This document shows positions 19,301 through 25,539 of a DNA stretch of 51,734 nt, one piece after another. Positions within the stretch are counted from its first letter, which is position 1. Each line of letters starts with the position of its first letter. Origin of the DNA: Opitutaceae bacterium (lineage in GTDB: Bacteria > Verrucomicrobiota > Verrucomicrobiia > Opitutales > Opitutaceae). The translations under genes and the position numbers were made by a program. The notes below the pieces were generated by a model, which saw nothing but the letters and a program-made list of their open reading frames with translations, was not told the DNA's origin and did no database searches. The stretch covers positions 1 through 51,734 of the forward strand of contig PLXR01000133.1 in assembly GCA_003151495.1 (NCBI GenBank). The letters are read 5' to 3'.

Positions 19301-19766
19301 TGTTAGCTGCGTGGTGGATCGTGTAGAAGTTGCTGGCTCCAAACCCGAGGTCGGCCGCCGCGAAGGTCAGGGCCGAATAGGAATTTGGCGTGAGCTTGGA
19401 GGCTGGGTCGGCATAGGTGTTCACCTGCGTCGGCGATGTGAGGGTGCCATAGCTCGCAAAATCCGCCGCGGGGCCACCGCCGAGGGCGATCGCGGAGCCG
19501 GAGAGTGTGAAGAAGGCAACCGAGGCGGGCGAGCTGTCCAGCGGGACCTGGCCGGCGACATACTGGAGTCCCGCAAGGTTGTTCTGGATGCTGCCCGGAT
19601 CGTTAAGGGCGGTGCCGATGCGCGGCGTGATCACACCGACTCCATTCGCCGTGCCTCCCGCCGTTACGGCGGTGCCGATGGAGATCGACATTAGAGTATT
19701 GGTCTGCGCCTGACCTTGCGTGGCGGTGGCCAGCAGGGCCGCGAATACTAGTGTTCCATACTTCAT
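16329..19766 (-). CDS. large secreted protein with five He_PIG Ig-type repeats and duplicated C-terminal module
   Basis: A 1145-residue exported protein. Residues 1-20 are a signal peptide (LVFAALLATATQGQAQ). Residues about 50-330 hold three to four copies of an unusual repeat resembling GYTTLAYTVNDIGYGANQFY. Residues about 435-868 are five He_PIG (putative Ig) repeats of about 86 residues, each with the pattern LPxGLxxNxxTGxIxGTPTT. From about 870 two copies of a roughly 135-residue module follow, each with LIRGVGPxLxxxG or a close variant, GAFPLxSGSKDAAL and a final VEIYD. No catalytic motif is evident. A surface or extracellular adhesive or binding role is likely by analogy with other Ig-repeat proteins. 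It is divergent from the S53 protease gene, which ends with the same module. Confidence 0.88.
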   Translation of the reverse strand: MKYGTLVFAALLATATQGQAQTNTLMSISIGTAVTAGGTANGVGVITPRIGTALNDPGSIQNNLAGLQYVAGQVPLDSSPASVAFFTLSGSAIALGGGPAADFASYGTLTSPTQVNTYADPASKLTPNSYSALTFAAADLGFGASNFYTIHHAANSVDYFAAIVPGTGVATSIADLKPMSWPATGGVAGGPASPGTNGYFALAFGNGAITGYAANSMFYLRTDVASHTQFGEMIPALTSASSDKIDLNTAIGSFGVGGYTTLAYTVNDIGYGANQFYYLRLDPITGYTVLGRLNPGLIAGTRTISDMVNLGGVFNTLSFSPDATGPAGAWGTTQFYATGAQAPGSQSVSFEAIPDHNIGDVFNITPTASSGLDIDVTVVSGPATIAQTGVSGATPLSLRVFTITTTGPGIVKIQARQAGQLAAPAYSANLLQQSFNVLGLPSITSANSAPGTVGTAFTFAITATGSPTSFAASPLPAGLVLNSSTGAITGTPTTVGVTNTIVTATNLTGTSLAATLTITVVAAGVVPVITGPFTAPGTVGTAFTYNIAASGSPTAYTATPLPAGLSVNAATGAITGTPTTSAVTIATLTATNGAGTSLPFTLTITVTAAGVAPVITSPITAPGTVGTPFVIYTIAATNSPTSFTAVGLPLGLTLNSVTGVIAGTPTVAGVSIVVLGATNASGTGNRTLTITIAAPGTAPIITSPTAASQPGTVSLPFVTYVITATGLPTSYAASGLPPGLTLNPLTGAIAGTPTTAGTYHATITATNGSGSGSANLNFVIAAFFTLPIMTGPVPPAGTANTPIATYPITATGLPTSYTATGLPPGLTLNPLTGEINGTPTTAGSYTVTITATNGAGTTSFTFTWVINPFGFSHIVNFSARALSGPGANTLIVGFVVSGDGKNLLVRGIGPTLAAFGITDSIADPILTLYNASGGVSYTNDNWETNSDGTNDGALIAATSAAVGAFPLASGSKDAALLVTVNNGVHTTGLLTPGTTTGVGLVEIYDTGGNPYASLINVAARMNVTPGDGVLIAGFVIGGNAPKTVLIRGVGPALAQYGVTGVMADPMITVFSGSTVLATNSGWSAGTTPEAQVSSVFAQVGAFPLPSGSKDAALIMTLQPGAYTVEVVSVSNASGIALVEIYDDSP
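17150..18470 (-). repeat. five tandem He_PIG repeats (about 258 bases each)
   Basis: Five consecutive coding repeats within the large secreted protein, each about 86 codons. They share the core GLxxxxxTGxIxGTPTT and the ending TATNxxGT. The last two copies are most alike (GLPPGLTLNPLTG in both), which points to recent duplication or conversion at that end. Confidence 0.8.
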
Positions 19767-20317
19767 GATAATTATCTTTCTTCGTTGGTCAAAACCGGCA
19801 CGACATGCATGACGGGAAAGACAGTTTTTCTGTGGGCTCTAATCTAGTGTGTGGAGCGTCCCGTCGCTATGGGGTGATCTAGGTAGGGTGATATAGGTAT
19901 GTGTCGTCGAGCGGTGTGGCTCCCCTTTTCCACCGCCTTGGGCGGCCCTTCCTAATCCGGATTGTCCCCTTGCCGGCCTCCCCTGTGTGGGGTTGATCGG
20001 TCCAGGCGGTCCCGACGCCGGTGACCCCTGCAGCAAATGGACATCCGGGCCCCTGACGCCATCCTTGCCCGCGCGCCGGCCTTCGGCTCCTGCTCGGTCC
20101 CGCTTGGCGCGCGGCACCCTGTGCGCTCCCCCAACCTTCCCCGCGGGTACCCAGTCTTCCTCAACTTCTGGCCGGGTGGGGTCGCATCTGGCTCGAACGA
20201 CGGGCCCCTCCCTGGGGAGGGCTCCCGGGAGCCGCTTGTCCGACGGGTCGTTACGCTAATTGGCTCCCTTAATGAACTTCACGCCCCCAGGATGGTCGCA
20301 TATTCAACCGCTTCCCC
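19767..20317. other. 551-base divergent intergenic region, no gene seen
   Basis: It separates two divergent secreted-protein genes. Open frames here have no recognisable protein features and I read them as non-coding. The half near 19766 has lower GC and contains the candidate promoter and tandem 14-base repeats described separately. The half near 20317 is GC-rich until about 20250, then becomes more AT-rich just before the GTG start at 20318, where the promoter of the protease gene probably lies, though I cannot place it. Confidence 0.6.
19841..19899 (-). promoter_or_regulatory. candidate activator-dependent promoter with tandem 14-base repeats
   Basis: Two adjacent 14-base direct repeats occupy 19872-19885 and 19886-19899 (GGGTGATCTAGGTA and GGGTGATATAGGTA on the plus strand, 13 of 14 identical). 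On the minus strand each begins TACCTA; one reads TACCTAT, which fits the NarL-type heptamer TACYYMT. Just downstream on the minus strand lie a poor -35 (TAGCGA, 19869-19864), a 17-base spacer and a -10-like TAGATT (19846-19841). A weak -35 with repeats directly upstream is what an activator-dependent promoter looks like. It would serve the 16329-19766 gene with a leader of about 65-70 bases. Confidence 0.4.
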
Positions 20318-23300
20318 GTGAACCGTAACCGCACCCCCCTGGCTTTCCTGATGGCCCTGTCGCTTTGCCGGCTGCCGGCGGGGGCCGCCGCGCCCCCCGG
20401 GGCCAGGGCGGCCTTCCCCGGGAGCGTCCGGGAGGTTTCCGCAGGGACCGCCTCGATTTCCAGGACGGTCCTCACCGCCGGCGAGAGGGCGGCGACCATG
20501 GCTGTCGAGGTGGGCCTGCGCATGCGCAACTTCGACGAGATGCAGGCGCGGATCGCCAGGGGCGAGAGGATCTCCGATGCGGAGAAGGAGGCCCGGTATT
20601 TCCCGCTCGCGGCCGACCACGCCAGGGTCGTCAAGTGGCTCGGGGACCAGGGCCTTACCGTCACCCGCACGGATGACAACCGCCTGGGCGTGTTCGCCCG
20701 GGGCTCCGTCGAAGCCGTGGGGAATGCCTTCCACGTCGAGTTTGCCCGGGTTGCGGCCGGCGGCGGGGAGTTCACGTCCGCCATCGCCGCGCCGAGCCTG
20801 CCCTCCGACCTCGCGCCGGCCGTGCTCGGGATCCACGGCCTCCAGCCCCACATCCGCCGCCGGCCCCTGTCCCTGCCCCGTTTGGCCCGGCCTGACGCCG
20901 GCCAGGTGAACCTCGGGGGCTACCTTCCGGCCCAGATAGCGAAGGCCTACAACGCCGACGGGCTGAGCGTCACCGGCGCGGGGCAGACCATCGCCGTGTA
21001 CGCCTTCGCGTTTCCCCAGGCGAGCGACCTCACTTCCTTCTGGGCGGCGGCCGGGGTCAGCCAGGCGACCGGCAATGTCGCGATGATCAACGTGGCGGGC
21101 GGGCCGTCGAGCACGCCAAGCGACCCGGCGCTCGAGGAGGCCGCGCTGGACGTCGAATGGGCGGGCGCGCTCGCCCCGGGCGCGAAGATCAGGGTCTACG
21201 GCGCGAGCGAGACCGACCCGGCCGAGAACGACGAGATCCTGCAGCAGGTCTACGCCGACCTGCCGAGCCAGCCGACCATGCGCGTGCTCACGATCTCGAT
21301 AGGGGGCAACGAGCTCGACGTGCCCTCCGACTACCTTGAGATCGAGGCGCAGTACATGGCCAACCTTGCAAGCGCCGGCGTCACGGTCCTCGTCGCCTCG
21401 GGGGACACCGGCGCATCCGCCAACGGCGTCGTCCAGACCACGTACCCCACGTCCGACCCGGATGTCACCGGGGTGGGGGGGACGTCGCTCACGCTCGGGA
21501 CGGGCGGGGCGGTGAGCAGCGAGACCGCATGGTCAGGAAGCGGCGGGGGCAATAGCGTCGTCTTTGGCAGGCCGGCATGGCAGAAGGGGACCGGGGTCCC
21601 GTCGGGTGGCATGAGGCTGGTGCCGGACGTCGCAGCGGCCGCGGACCCGAACGAGGGCGCGACGATCACCTACGGCGGGAAGCAGTACACCATCGGCGGG
21701 ACGAGCTGGTCCGCGCCGACCTGGGCCGCGTTCTGCGCCCTCATCAACGAGAAGCGCGGCACCCCCCTGGGCCTCCTCAACCCGTGGCTCTACCCGATGA
21801 TCGGGACGCCGTCCTTGCGCGACATAACGGCGGGAAGCAACGGCACCTACAGCGCGGGTGTGGGCTACGACCTGTGCACGGGGGTCGGCGTGCCGTCCGT
21901 GTCGGCCCTGCTTACGGCGGCCGCGGGACCGGGAGTCTCGGTAAACATCCCCGGCCAGCTGGGCAACCAGACGGTCACGGTGGGCCAGCCGGCGACGTTC
22001 TTTGTCGTCGGCGAGGGCACGCCCCCGATCCGCTACCTCTGGAGGCGGCTGCCGTCCGGCTCCACGGTGTGGCAGGACCTGGGCGACGCGGGAAGCTACA
22101 GCGGGACCTCCACCCCGACGCTCACCGTCGGCGCGGCGAGCGCGGCCATGACCGGGGACCAGTTCGAGTGCACCGTCACCGACACGGGAGGCAGCGTGGT
22201 GTCGGCTCCCTCCAGCCTCACCGTCAACGCCGTCGGGGTGACCACGCTCGCGGGATGGCCCGGTTCCTCCGGCCGGTCGGACGGGAAGGGCCGCTCGGCC
22301 CGGTTCTCGACGCCGGGAGGGTTGAGGGTCGACAAGTCGGGCAGCATCTACGTCGCCGACTCGGAGAACTTCGCGGTGCGAAAGGTGACGCGGGACGGAG
22401 TGGTCACCACGGTGGCGGGGGTCCCCGGAACGAGCGGGTCGACCGACGGACCCGCGGCCACGGCCCTCTTTGCCGGGATAGGCGGCGTCGCCTTCGACGC
22501 CTCGGGCAACCTCTTTGTCGCGGACTCGGGCAACTTCACCATCCGAAAGATCACTCCGGCCGGGGTCGTCTCGACCCTCGCGGGCGTTGCGGGAACCCGC
22601 GGCGACGTGGACGGCGCCGGCTCGCTCGCGCGGCTCTACGACCCCCAGAACCTCGCCGTCGACGGGGCCGGCACGATCTATGTCGCCGACGGCCAGGGCA
22701 ACGTGATCCGGAGGATCACGCCCGCGGGCGTCGTCTCCACGCTCGCCGGCTCCGGGGCGGCCGGCTCGGCCGACGGGACCGGCGTGGCCGCCCAGTTCAA
22801 CGACCCGACAGGCGTCGCGGTGGACGCCTCGGGCACGATCTATGTGGCGGACAACGGAAACGACACCATCCGGGTGGTCACGCCCGCGGGCGCCGTCACG
22901 ACCCTCGCGGGATCGCCGCTGAGCGCCGGCAGCGCCGACGGAAGCGGCTCGGCCGCCCGCTTCGATTCCCCGGCCGGCCTCGGAGTGGACGGCTCGGGCA
23001 ACCTCTTCGTGGCGGACTCGGGGGGCGACACGATCCGGAAGGTCACGCCCGGCGGGTTCGTGTCGACGGTGGCGGGGGTGGCCGGCGCGGCGGGCAGCGT
23101 CGACGGCCTCGCGTTGAACTCGCGATTCAACACGCCCGGGGACGTCACGGTCGGCGACGACGGCGTCGTCTATGTCGCAGACGCGCTCAACAGCACGATC
23201 CGGCGCCTCATTCCCGGACTGGACTCCGTCCCGTTCTTCACGGTCCAGCCGGCGAGCCAGACCGTGGCCCTCGGCTCGGCGGCTAGGATCACGGCGGGCG

Positions 23301-24550
23301 TCGCGGGCACGGCGCCGTTCTCCTTCCAGTGGTACCTTAACGGATCCCCGATTCCCGGGGCCACGGGTCCCTCGTATCCCATCGCGCAGGCGCAGGAGTC
23401 CGACGTCGGCTCCTACACGGTGACCGTGACGAACCTGGACGGCTCGGCGGCGAGCTCCGCGGCGACGCTCACGATAGCGCTGCCCGCCGGCTACCCCGAC
23501 ATCACCGCGCAGCCGCAGGGCGCCGCGCTCACGAGCGGCACGGGTGCGAGCCTCTCGGTGGCGGTCGCGGGAAGCGGCCCCTTCACCTACCAGTGGCTTC
23601 GCAACGGCTCGGTCATCGCGGGGGCCACGGCGCCCACGTACACGGCGACGCTCCCCGGCAGCTACTCCGTCGCCGTGACAAACTCGGTGGCGACGTCGGT
23701 CAGCAGCCAGGCCTTCGTGAGCCCGGGCAGCCGCCTGATCAACCTCTCCAGCAGGTCGCTGGTGCAGACGGGGGGAGGGATCGCCATCGCCGGCTTCGTG
23801 ATCGAGGGCCCCGCGGGCGTGCCCAAGCAGGTGCTGATCCGGGGCGTGGGCCCTGCGCTGGCGGGCTTCGGCGTGGCCGGCGTGCTCGCGAACCCGACGC
23901 TCACGCTCTATGACTCGGGCAGCACGGCGATCGCCTCGAACACGGGATGGGGAACGGGGCCTGACGCCGCCGGGGTCGCGACGGTCACCGCCGCGCTCGG
24001 GGCCTTCCCGCTTCCCGCGGGGGGCGCGGACAGCGCGATGCTCGCGAATCTCACCCCCGGGAGCTACTCGGTCGGCCTCTCGGGCGCGAACTCCACCACC
24101 GGTGTCGGGCTGGTCGAGGTCTACGAGATCAGCACCTCGGTGCCGCTGCTCATGGCGAACATCTCGACCCGGGCCCAGGTCGGCACCGGCGGCAACATCC
24201 TGATAGCCGGGTTCGTGATCGACGGACCGCAGTCCGCAAGGGTGCTCGTGCGCGCCGTGGGACCGGGGCTCCAGGCCTTCGGAGTAGCAGGGTCCCTCTC
24301 GCAGCCCGTGCTCACCGTCTACGACTCCGCGAACACCGTGGTCGGTTCCAACACGGGATGGCAGGGCGCCCCGAACGCCGCCGAGATCTCCTCGGTGGCG
24401 ACGACCGTGGGCGCCTTCGCCCTCCAGTCGGGGAGCGCCGACAGCGCGCTGGTGCTCGTCCTCAAGCCGGGGAGCTACACGGCCGAGGTGGCCGGCGAGG
24501 GCGGGGCGACCGGGATCGCGCTCGTCGAGGTCTACCAGGCCCCGCCCTGA
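20318..24550 (+). CDS. secreted S53 (sedolisin) protease with NHL propeller, Ig-like domains and duplicated C-terminal module
   Basis: A 1410-residue exported protease. After a signal sequence (LAFLMALSLCRLPAGA) comes a pro-kumamolisin activation domain (about 45-185), then the S53 catalytic domain (about 200-535). The catalytic Glu-Asp pair is E274 and D278 in EEAALDVEW, the oxyanion Asp is D363 in ASGDTGA, and the nucleophile is S463 in GGTSWSAP. The calcium-site end reads GVGYDLCTGVGVP. Then follow an Ig-like domain (about 541-640), six NHL repeats (641-968), two more Ig-like domains and the same duplicated module that ends the divergent neighbour. S53 enzymes are acid-active serine-carboxyl peptidases. 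The GTG at 20318 is the annotated start; an ATG at 20351 inside the signal is possible. Confidence 0.93.
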   Translation: MNRNRTPLAFLMALSLCRLPAGAAAPPGARAAFPGSVREVSAGTASISRTVLTAGERAATMAVEVGLRMRNFDEMQARIARGERISDAEKEARYFPLAADHARVVKWLGDQGLTVTRTDDNRLGVFARGSVEAVGNAFHVEFARVAAGGGEFTSAIAAPSLPSDLAPAVLGIHGLQPHIRRRPLSLPRLARPDAGQVNLGGYLPAQIAKAYNADGLSVTGAGQTIAVYAFAFPQASDLTSFWAAAGVSQATGNVAMINVAGGPSSTPSDPALEEAALDVEWAGALAPGAKIRVYGASETDPAENDEILQQVYADLPSQPTMRVLTISIGGNELDVPSDYLEIEAQYMANLASAGVTVLVASGDTGASANGVVQTTYPTSDPDVTGVGGTSLTLGTGGAVSSETAWSGSGGGNSVVFGRPAWQKGTGVPSGGMRLVPDVAAAADPNEGATITYGGKQYTIGGTSWSAPTWAAFCALINEKRGTPLGLLNPWLYPMIGTPSLRDITAGSNGTYSAGVGYDLCTGVGVPSVSALLTAAAGPGVSVNIPGQLGNQTVTVGQPATFFVVGEGTPPIRYLWRRLPSGSTVWQDLGDAGSYSGTSTPTLTVGAASAAMTGDQFECTVTDTGGSVVSAPSSLTVNAVGVTTLAGWPGSSGRSDGKGRSARFSTPGGLRVDKSGSIYVADSENFAVRKVTRDGVVTTVAGVPGTSGSTDGPAATALFAGIGGVAFDASGNLFVADSGNFTIRKITPAGVVSTLAGVAGTRGDVDGAGSLARLYDPQNLAVDGAGTIYVADGQGNVIRRITPAGVVSTLAGSGAAGSADGTGVAAQFNDPTGVAVDASGTIYVADNGNDTIRVVTPAGAVTTLAGSPLSAGSADGSGSAARFDSPAGLGVDGSGNLFVADSGGDTIRKVTPGGFVSTVAGVAGAAGSVDGLALNSRFNTPGDVTVGDDGVVYVADALNSTIRRLIPGLDSVPFFTVQPASQTVALGSAARITAGVAGTAPFSFQWYLNGSPIPGATGPSYPIAQAQESDVGSYTVTVTNLDGSAASSAATLTIALPAGYPDITAQPQGAALTSGTGASLSVAVAGSGPFTYQWLRNGSVIAGATAPTYTATLPGSYSVAVTNSVATSVSSQAFVSPGSRLINLSSRSLVQTGGGIAIAGFVIEGPAGVPKQVLIRGVGPALAGFGVAGVLANPTLTLYDSGSTAIASNTGWGTGPDAAGVATVTAALGAFPLPAGGADSAMLANLTPGSYSVGLSGANSTTGVGLVEVYEISTSVPLLMANISTRAQVGTGGNILIAGFVIDGPQSARVLVRAVGPGLQAFGVAGSLSQPVLTVYDSANTVVGSNTGWQGAPNAAEISSVATTVGAFALQSGSADSALVLVLKPGSYTAEVAGEGGATGIALVEVYQAPP
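22241..23226 (+). repeat. six NHL-type repeats forming a likely six-bladed propeller
   Basis: Six coding repeats of about 55 residues. Each starts T(L/V)AG, has DG a few residues later, then GxxVDxxGxxYVAD and finally IRKxTPxGxVxT. Six copies match a closed six-bladed NHL beta-propeller, normally a protein or carbohydrate binding platform. Confidence 0.8.
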
Positions 24551-24557
24551 GGGCGGG
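24541..24557 (+). other. perfect inverted repeat with the stop codon as its loop
   Basis: CCCGCCC (24541-24547), TGA (24548-24550, the stop of the S53 protease gene) and GGGCGGG (24551-24557) form a 7-base perfect stem with a 3-base loop. There is no T run after it, so it is not a standard terminator. It may still slow transcription or protect the 3' end before the dehydratase gene 17 bases on. Confidence 0.3.
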
Positions 24558-24566
24558 CGGTCCACC

Positions 24567-25511
24567 ATGGCCGAGATCCACTTCAGGGACATCCAGGAGG
24601 CCCATGCGCGGATCCGCCCGCACGTGCGGAGGACGCCGGTGATGACGAGCGCCCGGCTCAACGAGCTCGCGGGCGCCGAGATCTTCTTCAAGTGCGAGAA
24701 CTTCCAGAAGACCGGCTCCTTCAAGGCCCGCGGCGCCGTCAACGCGGTCCTTTCGCTCACGGACGCGGAGGCGGCGCGGGGCGTCGCCACGCACTCGTCC
24801 GGCAACCACGCCGCCGCGCTTTCCTGGGCGGCGGGCATGAGGGGCATACGGGCGACGGTTGTCATGCCGCGCACGGCCAGCCCCGTGAAGATCGCCTCGG
24901 TCGAGCGGTACGGGGGCAGGATCGAGTTCTGCGAGCCGAACCACAGGGCCCGCGAGGAGGCCGCGGCCAGGATCGTGAGGGACACAGGGGCGGCGCTCAT
25001 CCATCCCTACAACGACCCACGCATCATCGCGGGCCAGGGCACGGCCGCGGTCGAGCTTCTCGAGGACGTGCCGGGCCTGGACGCCGTGGCCTGCCCGGTC
25101 GGCGGCGGCGGCCTCCTTGCGGGATCCGCCGTGGCCGCCAAGGCGCTGCTGCCCGCCATCCGGGTCCTCGCGGGCGAGCCCGAGGGCGCCGCCGACGCGA
25201 GCCTCTCGCTCCGGAGCGGCGTCCGGCGCCCGGTCGAGAACCCATCGAGCGTGGCGGACGGCCTCCTGGCCTTCGTCGGGGACCTGACGTTCCCGGTGAT
25301 GCAGAGGCACGTGGAGGAGATCGCGACCGTGACGGACGCGTCCATCATCGCGGCGATGCGCCTCCTCTTCAACGTGCTCAAGATCGCGGTCGAGCCGTCG
25401 GGTGCCGTCGCGTACGCTGCCGTCTCCGAGAGGCGCCTCCGGGTCGCGGGGAAGCGCGTCGGAGTCATCCTGTCGGGCGGAAACGTGGACCTGGAACGCA
25501 TGCTTGGGTAG
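24567..25511 (+). CDS. threonine/serine dehydratase or serine racemase-like PLP enzyme (no ACT domain)
   Basis: A 314-residue fold-type II PLP enzyme related to threonine dehydratase, serine racemase and threo-3-hydroxyaspartate ammonia-lyase. The PLP lysine lies in GSFKARGAVNA, the stacking block is SSGNHAAALSWAA, the phosphate loop is GGGGLLAGSA, and the end is LSGGNVDLERMLG. It lacks the ACT regulatory domain present in the paralogue at 9483, so it should not be allosterically controlled in the same way. Length and the Ser-Ser-Gly-Asn-His form fit the racemase/ammonia-lyase branch, but substrate cannot be fixed. It starts 16 bases after the S53 protease stop and ends 28 bases before the NDH-2 gene, so co-transcription is possible without an obvious functional link. 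Confidence 0.88.
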   Translation: MAEIHFRDIQEAHARIRPHVRRTPVMTSARLNELAGAEIFFKCENFQKTGSFKARGAVNAVLSLTDAEAARGVATHSSGNHAAALSWAAGMRGIRATVVMPRTASPVKIASVERYGGRIEFCEPNHRAREEAAARIVRDTGAALIHPYNDPRIIAGQGTAAVELLEDVPGLDAVACPVGGGGLLAGSAVAAKALLPAIRVLAGEPEGAADASLSLRSGVRRPVENPSSVADGLLAFVGDLTFPVMQRHVEEIATVTDASIIAAMRLLFNVLKIAVEPSGAVAYAAVSERRLRVAGKRVGVILSGGNVDLERMLG

Positions 25512-25539
25512 GGCGCGCGCCGGAGTAGAGTGCCACCCG

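Noticed and set aside
19839..20164. Frames in the divergent gap that could encode small proteins
   Set aside because: Low-complexity Pro/Arg/Gly content, no homology-like motif and no ribosome-binding site; likely GC-driven open frames.
21533..25000. A 1155-residue minus-strand frame opposite the S53 protease
   Set aside because: It is the antisense shadow of the protease and the dehydratase, rich in Arg/Ala/Gly with no motif.
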